64,000 bases of DNA from Sitta carolinensis (lineage: Eukaryota > Chordata > Aves > Passeriformes > Sittidae), in the NCBI GenBank assembly GCA_032173965.1, contig CM063288.1, forward strand, positions 21,177,501-21,241,500. The letters run 5' to 3'. Positions within the stretch are counted from its first letter, which is position 1. Every line of letters starts with the position of its first letter. Under the pieces are notes generated by a model that saw nothing but the letters and a program-made list of their open reading frames with translations, was not told the DNA's origin and made no database searches. Below, piece after piece: positions 51,501-62,700 of the stretch. A program made the position numbers and the translations under genes.

Positions 51501-54500
51501 CTTTTGAGTTATGACATTTTATTCCCGTCTAGTGGTCCCTGCTATGGGTAGCCCTGCATTTCTTTAAAGGACTGTATTACTGAATGCTTGTTGGTATGTG
51601 GTCCAGTTCAGTTTTCACAGCTGTGGTACTCCATTCCTCTGTCAAGTGGTGGTTTTGCCATGCTGAAGCCTAGAATGCAACTGGACAAGATGGACAAGAA
51701 AGCATTCTGCTGTCACAGAATGTAACACCAGGAAAACTCAGGCTCAGGTCACTTTAGTTTGAAAGGCTGGGTCTGAAAGGCCGATGAAGAATCAGTAGGG
51801 ATTCCATTCAACAATCTACCTTAAAATGTGTCCTTTACTAGAGGGACAACAAGCAGGATTATCTGTAAATCTCATACCTCAGAAAATAACTAGAACACCA
51901 AAAAACCTAACCATTCAGGAGAAGTATCTTTTTGAATTTGAGATGCCTTGTTCTGTTTTAGTAATCTGTTTAAAATTTCAGTAGAATCTGAAAAGCCGTA
52001 TGTTTTCTAATTGGTAAACATTTGTATGGTACTACAAAACCCAAGATAATGACAGGGTTTTGAATCAGACTTTGTAGAATTCAACTTCATTCTGAATTTC
52101 AGCCTGCTTTTGCAGTTTGTTTGAGCCTTAGCAGACAAGAACAAGAGTGTAGCTACCACTCCTGGACACTGCACTCTTAATTTCTACTGCTATATGGGTA
52201 CATTTGCTTAAGAATATTGGGTCATCTTTACATAGGGCCACAGGCAGGACTGACAGGAAGTTGGCCTGCAAGGTTTCGTGAGTCAGCACATAGTAGTTGA
52301 GGTAGTTGTATGAGTCCATCAAATAGAGAAATGAGCCCTTGCCTGGTATAAAATCAGCAGTGGTTAGAGAAAAGTCTTGGCTGGCATTTTGTCATCATCC
52401 TTCAGAAAGCACCTCCCTGTTCTGGCTACAAGAACACAAATTTTGGTGGGGGGAAGCAGGCTTTAGCAGTAGGTGTGGTCTACCCAGAAGCTGAGCCAAC
52501 CTAACGGCTCATGGACATCACCATAAGAAAACAAATCCTGCAAAAATAGGTTTCTGATATTGCAAGCTAAATTGAGTCAACTAGACAGAGGGAGCAACAG
52601 AGCTCCATGGGTGGGAGTAGATGCCTTTCAGCAGCTACAAGTAGATTAATTCAGGGTCTCAGCCTTGCTGGACAGCACAGGAACTTGCTTTTGGCTATGT
52701 TCTGTGTTAAGTGTCTTGTCAGTAGCCCAGGATCTCAAGCCTTTAGAGGAGCACAAATGGTACCTGAGAGCATGTGAAATATCAAGGCATTTTTATAGTC
52801 TGCTGCATAAGTGTGATGGTATCCAAGTGTAACCATCTGAATGACAATATTTAGTGAAATTGGATTTTAGGAGAGCATTTTTTCCGTTTTAAATTGCAAA
52901 GCAATTCTAAAAATACTGGTCTCTGCTTGACACAACTCCATTAAAGAAAGGTCACAGAGAAATCTGTGGTACCTGCATCCAGCTGTTAGCACGGGAGACA
53001 TTTGATTCCACTGGTCTGCTCTTGCCCAGAGGAAGCCGTTGATGTGATAAAGGCAGGCCTAGCAAACTCACAGGCAGCCACAGCAGGAACAAGCCAGCTC
53101 CAGGCTCTTCGTGAACTTCCCTGGAGGTCTGAAACATGCTGCCTGCTAAGAGGAAGAACCTGTGAATAAGTAGCCTAACAACCCAGTGCACAAATCTAAA
53201 GGCTGTGACTCTTCACCAACACAGATGACTGATCATCAAGGAATGGGGCCAACAGAAAGTGTGTCCAAGTTCTACATGCACCAATATGTGAGGACGGACC
53301 TCTGGAACATTGCTTTCCACCTAGTCATTGTATTCATGAATCTTTTTGAGGAATTGTGACAAAACAAGTTATGTTCTTTTTAAATGGAAATTCTTCCTTG
53401 TTTGTTACAGCTGTAAGACTTCCCAGGTGATATATTTTTGTCTATTTTGCAGATTTTCACATTCACTGGAGACATCTAGTATTTGACTGGTAAACAGGTT
53501 CTCTTGTTAATAATGTTAGAGAAAACTTTGTGTTAAAGTATGTCACTACAATAGGGAACAAAGTTCAGTATAATTGCCCAAGGGTTTGGGTTTTTTCCAC
53601 ATTAATTTTATTATCTTGGTGTTATTTGTGTAAAGACATAAATAAAGAGTATATTAGTTAAATATTTCTTGGAAAATATGTGTGGGTTTTATTCAACTGG
53701 CAGCACAGTCCATCTAAGTAAGAATATTTTTCATTAACAAAAATTCTTTCTTCTGCATATGAAACAAGGCCATCTAATCTCCGTCCCATTTGAGAAGAGG
53801 CAACAGGAAAAAGCAGATCAGTACATAGCTGAAAACTTGCCATTTAGCAAGTTAATCATTGTTTCATTTCACATTGTTTCTCTCAAATGGGAAATAGATG
53901 TCTTTTTTCAAGCTTCCTAAAAGTTACTGTCTTTGGCCCCCATCACTATCCTGTTTGTTTTCGCTTAATTCCTGCCCTTCAAGGTCATCACAACAGATAA
54001 AATCTAATCATAGAAATAATTGGAGGGAAAATTGTAGATCCATTAGGTAAGGCTAGAAAAATTGTTCAGAGGAAGAGGCCACATAAGTGTGACTTGCAGA
54101 ATCAGTAATACAGTGTCTAAGGATCTTCCTACATAACCCATCACAAAATTGGAATGGAAGTAATTAAACAGATTTATAGATAAAGTATAAAGTCACCTGA
54201 ATGGAGAAAAATCTTGTGTATTTCTTGTCTAGTGAAATTCTTTCTCACAATATGTCATTTTACTTTTAATAGTACTGGTAGAAAAGTAGGCCATGAAATG
54301 AAAAGAGACTAGCAAATGATACGTGGGCACTTATGTTTGCTGAAGAATTGAAAACAACAAGAGTTGAAAATTCTGAAAGGAAATAATTCTGGAGGGTTGA
54401 AGTGATTTACTTTTATCAATCTCAGTATGAATTCCCATTCCTGAAACAAAAGCAAGCAAGACTCTGTGGCTCCCTCTAGGAGAAGGAGGTCTGGGGCTGT

Positions 54501-57500
54501 AGTCCAAACCACATCCCATGCTTTCTCTGGCAAGTCTAATTCCAGAAGGCTACAGTGTGGTCTGAACAGTGAGAGATGAAATGAAAATCCCTCTAAGGTC
54601 ATTTGGAAACCTGTGTGTAAGCTCTGAATTCTTACATGTCTTCGTGTGAGGGAGGGATCCCTGACAGGATCTTTAAAAAAGGAGTTGTGGGTAGCAACAT
54701 ACAGAAGAGGGCTGGGCAGGAGACTGTGACATGAGAACTTTCCCTGAGAGGTGCTTGATGCAAAGAACAGCCTGATCTCATAGAGGTTCTCAGCATTTTG
54801 TTTTAATTTGTGCTAGGGGATTACACAGACTGTCTCATCTCACTTTGGGGACTTAAATGCCCCCAAGGTGCCTGGTCCACTCTCCCTGTGAGGAACTTGT
54901 TAGAGTAGAAAAAAGCATTAAGATTTAGGTTTATGCCTTTCTACTCACTAACTTTGAAAAGGAGGTGGAAAGTTCTAGGGTTTATTTCACATTTTTCTGT
55001 GTCTACATTTCTGCTAAGTCCAAATGTATAATTTGGGCAGGACTTGGTAACATATGCATTCCCCTTATCTCTTACCTTCCTGCTTTACCACAGGTAATAC
55101 TCGAACTGCATCACAAATATGGAGAAAGAAAAAGCCAAGTGAGATGAAACTCCAGTTCTGGTCATAGGGAAAACTGTCTGGGGGGAGAGGGAAAAGTTAC
55201 TAATTAAAATTTATCTAAGAAATGCCACAGTAAAAGAATCATCAATCTGTTTCAGCTTAAGTCTGAAAGAGGCATATTTGAGGATGAAAATTATAATTAA
55301 CACACTCATGGTGCTCACATAAAACACCAGTGGATGCTTTTAAACTGCTAATTAACCTCTGGCTTCTGTAAACATCCTTAAAAAATGCACATCTTTATCA
55401 CCTTTATCTCAGCTCACTAGCAGTAACATACTTTACTTCTCAAATGATGCTGCAGATCATTCCTGGTCCTTTTGACCTGTTTCAGTTTCCAAATTACTGC
55501 ACAACCTTCCCAGTCTAATGACACTTGCAAGCATCTGCACATGCTGCAGGTGCCCTTCCTATTCCTAAAAATTAATTAACAAAAGTTAATTATTTTTTAA
55601 TGTATTGTTTCTCTCTCTTGTGTCAATTAGTATCTGAGTTATTGAAGTGGATCATTGCTATTAGTTTGTTTTCACAAAGTTGGAAAATTCAAACTCCACT
55701 ATCATCTTAATTACTTACAAATGAAGGATAAAATTCCTTCCTTTCTGTGGCAGAGGTCCAAAAGACATAATGAAGACGGGATGTTGTGGCAAGCCTCTGT
55801 TCCCCATGCATTCCTCCAGTCTCAGCAGGACCACTCTGGCACTGGAGGCAAAGCGTGCATGCCATGCTCAAGCACGATTATGCAGTTCCAGGACACAGGG
55901 CCCACTACATCTTTTACTTTTTAATAGTAGTGCCAGATTTTCAGCAACACATACTATGTTTAAGGAAAGTGGTAATTGTATAATCTGTCTACTGCATAGG
56001 AAAAAAAAAATATTAGTTTATTCTCCTTTTCCTCTCCCAAAGAAGTAGCATTGCAATACTTCTTTTCCTAGCCTGGATTCCTACAGAAATTAAAATGGGG
56101 TTGAGATCATTATCTCTTGATGTGTATAATAAATCTCTGTGTGCGCGCATGTGTGCACACAGACGTGCGTGTACATACTTGCATGTTGTGCAAGAGAGAA
56201 GGAACAAGAACAAACAGTAGCCAATTTTAACCACATCTGACAGAGAAAGAAAAAGCTGAAAAATTCCTATACGTTTCATAAGAACAAGCTGCTAAGTAAA
56301 AGGAGACCCACTGAAGTTTGAGTTAAACCCTTATTAAACACCAAGAAAGCTGCAAAGATGAAAGATGTTATGAATACCCACCCACAGGAAAAGCTGCAGT
56401 CAGAGCTTCCAGTTATGTAGACCTAGGAGAATCCAAACAAGATTTGCCCAAGGGAAACCAAGCTCCATCAGATCTGCAGCTTGCAGGACTACCGGTCTGT
56501 GCTGGATTTCTAATTCATTGCTATCCATCTTTGATGATGATATACTCCATATTTTGCCCTTTGACTTTGAGAGAAAAATAGATGTTTTTTTTCATTCACA
56601 TTTTTCAAACCTGATGAGCTGAAAGCCAAAATGAAAGGAAGGACCAGATTTGTTTCTTAAAGACCCTATGGGATACTCTCACCAGAATCTACATGTGCAG
56701 CATACTAGACAAAGAGAAAACAACATCTTCCAGTTCACAGCAGACTAGAGATAAACTTCATGCCCTGGCAGCCTGCAATTCAATCTTAAGGTAGCATGAA
56801 CCAGTGCTGATAAAAAAGCCTCTCATGCCACTTTCTGATCCATCACATCATTGATGTCCGTTCTTAGAAGTTGGGTGAGAAGCACACATCTTGGGCCTCT
56901 AATGTTCCTCTTTTTTCTGCAATACAGGTGTGGTATCCATGCAGAAGACACAGCCGAAGGAAATTAAGTCAGGGTTCTTGGCATGCTCACCCTTTGCAGT
57001 GCAGTGCAGGGCCCCCAGCTCTGCTGGTCTGGCAGAGACATTCCAGTCAGTGTCACCCCTCTCCGGCACCTCACTGGATGTTAAAGGAAACTGACAGTGA
57101 GAGGAGTCCAAGTCCAGTGCTGCACCGTGTATCAATGGACACACAGCCTTCCAGAAACCACTATAGTGCTTATCTCAATCACTTTTCTCCCTCTTTATAG
57201 CTTGGGATTGTTTGACAGGGTTTGTTTACTTCACCCCAGGATTGTGTGTTCATCACCTGTCAGTATACACATCCAGGGAGGGACAAACTCTGGCCCTCCA
57301 ACATTCACAGTCTCTTCTGGATGACTGCCTGACTTTTTTATGTTCTAGTCACAATAACTCAGCTTTCATCTATCCCTCTCTTCTGCACTGTATACCTTAG
57401 ACCCTCCTTTGCTAAGCATACTTCCATCTCTGAAAATACAATCCAAGAGCTTTTTATTCTTCACATTGTATAAAATGGGAACTTGAGTCTCAAGCTCAGC

Positions 57501-59734
57501 AGTCTTGCTTGTAGGTGCTGAAGCAATCAATGCACCTAGGCTGCCTTGGATGCCTGTGGCCATATCTAGCAGTGGTCTGATTCACTGTCCTTCATACCGC
57601 ACACAAAGGAAAGATAATGAAAGGATTCAACAGCCATATCCTGCTATTCCCCTCTCCTTCCCCAAAAAAGATTAACTCCGGTAAAACAAAGGTGCCCATT
57701 CTTGTCACCAGGTGACAAAGGATGTGTGTAGCATCGTTATTCTTGCTCCTACATGTTTGTGATCTTATCCTGAGATTTTTTTATGAGCCTTTTTTAAAAA
57801 AAAATCTTTTGTTGCTAAGATAATAATAATGACCTAGCAAGGCAATAAGAATCTCCAAGGCTTGGAGCAATAAAGTCTTCTAAACTCTTAACTACTCTAA
57901 ACTCTTATAGTCTAGCTACATTTTGCAATTTTATGGGAATATTAATACCCATTCTATTCAGTATGTTATACCTGCCAGTCCCTGATTTTTCCAAATCTAA
58001 AGTAAACTAGGTGAGTAGCCTTCTTTTTGTGCTTTGTCATTCATTACTTAAGGGCATAGGGAGGAAGTTAAAACAACATGTTTGTTAAATAAGTAAATAT
58101 ATAACAAGTTGACTCTGATTTTAACAGTCTAAGGGAACAGTACTATAAAAACTTAGAAAGTTGGCAGTACTCACTGATTTTTTTATGTGACACTCACGTT
58201 AGTCATTGGAGCCATTTTATTTCCTGGATGAATTACACAACTTCTGTTGTAGGACAATTCATCATAAACATCGATAATAAACAAAGTCAGTTATATCTGA
58301 AAGTTATTTCTAGTCCAGAGGGAGAGAGCTCCCTTTTCCTTATTTAGTGTTCCCTAAAGAGTAAAGGCCCCAGAGCAGTAGACCCTGCAGAAACTCAAAA
58401 CTAAACCCACACTTGTTTTCTGAGATTCTGGGACCCTGACCCTCACAGTTGTGTTGTAATTCACATTTGGAAGTCAGCAAGCATTTCCTTATTCCTGCGA
58501 TTTTCAGGCAATGGATGAGGCAGGCTGGGAAGCAAGTTTCTAAAGGCCACAGGAAGACAAAACCAAAAACCCTCAACAGTTTTAGGGGTTTACAAATTAT
58601 CTGTGAAACTTGGTGATCTGCCCCCAGGCTTTCCATGGGAAGAGGAAACTTTTTGGTCAGAGTCAGAATAAAGGCCTCAAATTTTGATTTCTGTAAACTG
58701 AGTTAAATATCACTTTTGTCAAATAGAAATCAATAGGAATTAAAGTACATTAAGGATCTCCCACAGGGGCAGAGGGGCAGCCACTTTCTCATCAGAAATC
58801 AGTGGCAACCGACATGACAGTGAGCTGATGGTCCTTTCTCCCATTTCCTCATGGGTTTGTTCACATTTGCTATGTGGTCATCAGTATGAGGGTTATAAGC
58901 AGAGGCTTCACTGAGAACAGAACTGGCTTTATCATAAGTGAAAGAGCCTCACCCTGCCCAGTATCTTGTGTTTAATTCAACTCCCCATTCCAGCCCGTAC
59001 CAGAACATTTATTAACCAAGTCTGAGAACTCACAACTAGTGACTGTGCAAAGTATTTTCATTGCTACAGCTAATCTACAAAGACCAATATTTTTGTGTTT
59101 ACAGTGTGAGAAACAAAATATCCTTATCTCTCAATAAAAAAATATCTGCTCTTTGTAGGATACCAACACTGTTCAACTCCAAAACTGTTTGAAATCCTGG
59201 CTTGTTTCTTCTTATCTGACTCAGCGGTGCCCATAATAAAAGGAAATCAGAGAACTCCCTCTGATACCACTCTACCTCCCCACCTGAGGACTCAAACCAT
59301 TGAGAATATTCTCCTCATAAAATCTTTTTTGATCATGGAAGAGATTACCCCCATTTCAGAGATATGAGTGAGATGTGCAGGATCATCAAGAGCCTTGCCA
59401 GAGGTTACATGTGAAGTCCCATGGCACAACCAAGAAATAAATTCCCATTTTTTAATCCCAGTCTATCCTCCATTTCACCATCTTTCTACCTCAAAGAAGA
59501 AGTATGGATCAACATTCTTCCTTGTCCTCTCTCCTGGCTAAGAATCTAATTTAACTAGTGCTCCATTCTGTTCTTTGGAAAACATTTTTCCTTCCTCTTG
59601 TAAATTTTCCATATAACTTCACATTTTGCAAAGAGCTGCCACACAGCATCGGTTGGCATTCCTGGAAGCAGCAGATCCGTTTGCAGACACAGCTCCCAGG
59701 CTCAACCAGCCCAGGTTCTGCCTCTACCATGCAC
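48561..59734. other. Non-coding DNA upstream of SP3
   Basis: AT-rich DNA beyond the CpG island. No conserved coding exon, tRNA or recognisable mobile element is seen. A 24-base alternating purine-pyrimidine run lies at 56138-56161. Open frames (for example 54309-54602, 56871-57200) show no known domain. A divergent lncRNA from the SP3 island is possible but cannot be shown from sequence. Confidence 0.6.
56138..56177 (+). repeat. Alternating purine-pyrimidine tract (TG/CG/CA)
   Basis: Uninterrupted alternation over 24 bases (56138-56161), then again at 56163-56177, mixing GT, GC and CA steps. This is a potential Z-DNA segment and probably a decayed CA/TG microsatellite. Confidence 0.7.
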
Positions 59735-59844
59735 CTGTAGTTATGCAGAAGGAGAACAACTTGAGGCATTAATGGTGAGAGAGGCACTGAATTTAGCAGC
59801 ATCTCAGTGTCCTCTTGAGTACCTCGAAGCCTGAGCCTGAAATC
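59735..59844 (-). pseudogene. Candidate coding exon C
   Basis: Acceptor CTTTGCAG, donor CTACAG followed by GTGCAT; 110 bases in phase 0, which fits the phase-0 end of candidate exon B. It reads DFRLRLRGTQEDTEMLLNSV and continues with a Leu/Val-rich stretch ending LLLHNYR. The pyrimidine tract at the acceptor is weak. This is the least certain of the three candidate exons; the open frame itself extends further on both sides. Confidence 0.2.
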
Positions 59845-60130
59845 CTGCAAAGCCCCCAGAGATCTTGCTGCTGCCTGGCCCATGCTCTCTACTTTGAACC
59901 ATTTTGCACAGGCTTGTGTGTAAGAAGTGTCTCTTGACAGCCCTGTGGCCTTCGAGCCAGCTTGAGATTTTCAGCATGGATGTTAACAGAGGCCATTCCC
60001 AACATTTTGTCAATTAATTCTACTGTCAATATACTGGCTGAGGTCAAATTAGATCTGGTTTTCCACCTTTTAATTTAAGGTTGTGCTGTACTTAATAAAC
60101 CCCCAAAACTGATTTTTCCAAGCCCACCAC

Positions 60131-60338
60131 CTGTGCAATATTAGTAGCTGTTTCCTTGTGGGACAGTGCTCCTCTCTCAATCATCTCAGTATGGTTTTCT
60201 AGCCTTGCCACCTGCCGATCTAAGTTGTTAATTCTCTCTGACATTTCCCTGAATTTTTCTTTCAGAGTAGAAAGAGACCATTGAAGAATATCATGCAGAG
60301 TCTCAAGCAGTTCCCAAATTGATTCCTCAAGGCTCAGG
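60131..60338 (-). pseudogene. Candidate coding exon B, predicted coiled coil
   Basis: Acceptor CCCTCTCACCAG, donor GCACAG followed by GTGGTG; 208 bases open in the frame that continues exon A. It encodes about 69 residues, rich in Glu, Leu and Lys: SLEESIWELLETLHDILQW, then LKEKFREMSERINNLDRQVA and RLENHTEMIERG, with leucine/isoleucine at heptad-like spacing, so a coiled coil is likely. The frame also runs upstream to an ATG at 60442. I do not recognise the family. A relic of a LINE ORF1-type coiled coil is an alternative. Confidence 0.35.
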
Positions 60339-60649
60339 CTGGTGAGAGGGCAGCACAACTCAGAGGCAGGGCCCAGCAGAATTTGTGGGATCCTTTGAGC
60401 CAGCAGCATGCTGCTTGAAAAGCCTTTCTCCTTCAGACACATTCATGCCTCAAATCACTCACTACCAAATATAGAATGTATTCTTTAAAAATACTACTTT
60501 CCCCACATGAGTTATCTAAAACTGTTGGAAAAAGCAAAGCTGAAAAATACAGTGATACCCCTGACCATGTATGAGGTTTGATTAAAAAAAAAAAAATGCC
60601 CCCACAGGATGATCTGGTGGCCATACAGGCCTTCCCTTACCTTGCCCTG

Positions 60650-61395
60650 TGTCTTGGGTTGCAGTGCAGGATGTAACCAGAGGTATGTATTCTATCACCG
60701 TCTGTTGTAACCAAGTAGAGCAGTGTTCTTTATCTTTTCCATGACCAATCCCTCATAACTCTGGGGGATTTATATCCTCTGTTAGTGGGCCAGCTGTTAA
60801 AAACCAGGTGGTGCAGTGTTCTTTATCTCTTCTGCAACCCATTCTCCATCCAGGGAGGTATCTTCTGTTTATGGGTCATTGAGTCTTGATACATGACTGA
60901 TAAACTTATATCAACCCAGTGGGAGATGCTCCATCCAGGGGGAGGAGCCAAGCATTCCTACCTGGATAAAAATCTGAGATTTGGCACACCAAGGCAGCCT
61001 TTTCTCCACTGAATTCCTAGAGGAGGACCAGGCACATCTACAGCACCACTGGACCTTCAGAGGAAAACTACACCCTTCTGCAGGATCATTGCTTCAATAG
61101 ACCCACATCTGCCACTCCAGGAGGACTGCAGCCACGATTTCATCGGACTGCTGCCAGCACCCTGACCCACAGGGTGTCAGGCTGTATTCTGACTCTGTCA
61201 GTGTTTGGGGATTTTTTTTGTATTAGTGCATTTTGATTTTAATTTTCCTAAAAAAAGAACTATTATTCCTATTCCCATACCTTTGCCTGAGAGCTCCTTA
61301 ATTATAATAATTTGAAGGGGAGGGTGGTTAGATTTTCCACTTCAAGAGAGGCTCCTGCCTTCCTTAGCAGACACCTGTCTTTTCAAACCAAGACA
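60650..61395 (+). mobile_element. Solo LTR of an endogenous retrovirus (passerine ERV/ERVL-like)
   Basis: It begins TGTCTTGGGTTG and ends CAAACCAAGACA, so the ends are inverted (TGTCTTGG/CCAAGACA) as in songbird ERV LTRs. About 746 bases. Inside are two imperfect copies of a segment starting GCAGTGTTCTTTATCT (near 60721 and 60808), a TATA-like GATAAAAATC near 60965, and 3' text CCTTTGCCTGAGAGCTCC and GAGGCTCCTGCCTTCCTTAG that I recall from such LTRs in plus orientation. No internal retroviral genes or second LTR flank it. A clean 5-base target duplication was not found (GCCC on the left, CCGT on the right). Not protein-coding. Confidence 0.75.
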
Positions 61396-62117
61396 CCGTG
61401 GTTGGCATTTGAAGTAGACCCAGGCTCCCAGGGGTGCTGAGGTATTCCCACTCTGCTGGCTGTGTGGCGGATCACTCAGGCATGCCTTGCTCCAGCCGCC
61501 TGCCTGCATCTAGGAAGGGGCATTCAGCAGCATCCTTGTTAATAACAGGAAGATATTAAACCAAAACAAAGATCTAACAGTGTCTTGTCCAGAGGCAGTG
61601 GCTGTTTCACAGTTGCTGCTCCTGCTGCTGTCTTATCTGGCCATTACAAAAATGGTTTGTCTCAACATATGACTCTGTCAAATTGAAAATTGCCAGCTCC
61701 TCTCCCACCAGGGCTCCAGTCCCAGGCACCCAGTGCTCCCTTGGCCCCTGGCTGTTCTGCCCTCTTGCTCTCTGGCTGCTCCTGCAATGCCAGCCCTGCA
61801 GAGCTGTGGGTAATGCAGCAGCACTTGCCTTAGGCACACACACTCACTCATGGAGAAGCCCAGAAAGAGCCCTGTGCAACACATGTGTTTTTACATTTGA
61901 AGTGTAATCATAAGATTAAAAATACTAATTTGCATGGTTCACCTAACATATCCTTTAATCAGGAAATATAGTTCCTAGGAAAAGGAAAAGGATGAAGTCC
62001 CTCCTGCTACTTTTTAACCCCTTTCATGTTGAATAGGGTTCCTTTTTCCATCCTGAGAAGCAGACTCTTATTTTAGAGGGAGGTTTTGCTCTAAAAAGTA
62101 TTCTAGATTCCTTCCCA

Positions 62118-62133
62118 CAAAAAAAAAAAAAAA
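62118..62133 (+). repeat. A-rich homopolymer, about 16 bases
   Basis: An uninterrupted A run lies about 60 bases upstream of the CR1 copy. It is not part of CR1, which ends in ATTCT-type repeats rather than poly(A). Confidence 0.6.
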
Positions 62134-62191
62134 ATTGTTTCTGTTACAGTGCTTATGCTGGGCAGTTGTTTTAGTCCCAAAAACTGTGCCC

Positions 62192-62700
62192 AGCAGGACC
62201 AGGGTAGTGATCATCCCCCTGTACTTTGCACTGATGAGGCCACATCTCAAAATCTGTGTTTAGTCTTGGGCCCTTCACTACAAGAAGGACATTGAGGTGC
62301 TGGAGCATGTCCAGAAAAAGGCAGTGAAGATGCTGAAGGGTCTAGAGAATAAGTCCTATGAGGAGCAGCTGAGGGTGTTTAGCCTGGAAAAAAGGAGTCT
62401 GGGGGTGGGGGGGACTTCATGACTCTGCAGTACCTGAGAGTGGAGCCAGCTGGGACTCAGCCTCTTCTCCCAAGTAACAAGCAATAGAACAGGAGGAAAC
62501 AGCCTCAAGTTGTGTCAGGGGAGGTTTAAATTGGATATTAGGAAAAATCTCACTAAAATGGTTATCAAGCATTGAAACAGGCTGCCCAGAGAGACGTGAT
62601 GCTTAGGGACATGGTTTAGCGGTGTACTTGGCAGTGCTGGGTCAATGGCTGGACTTGATCTTAAAGAACTTTTTCAACCAAAATAATTCTATGATTCTAA
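62192..62700 (+). mobile_element. CR1 LINE 3' end, 5'-truncated
   Basis: Plus-sense CR1: GATGAGGCCACATCTCAAAA, GAGGTGCTGGAGCATGTCCA, GAGGAGCAGCTGAGGGTGTT, AACAGGCTGCCCAGAGAG, and the terminal repeat ATTCTATGATTCTA at 62687-62700. It covers the 3' 500 bases including the end of the second reading frame and the 3' UTR. It is the best preserved CR1 in the window, with modest divergence and an extra G run near 62402-62413. Confidence 0.93.

Noticed and set aside
53658..53843. Minus-strand open frame with a coding-like look (SQMGRRLDGLVSYAEERIF) and a nearby AATAAA
   Set aside because: No usable acceptor with a pyrimidine tract before it and no recognised similarity. Too little to call a last exon.
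60092..60442. Reading the whole 116-codon frame as a single-exon gene starting at the ATG at 60442
   Set aside because: The N-terminal part before 60338 looks unlike the coiled-coil part, and a good acceptor at 60340-60339 plus a donor at 60130 suit an internal exon better.
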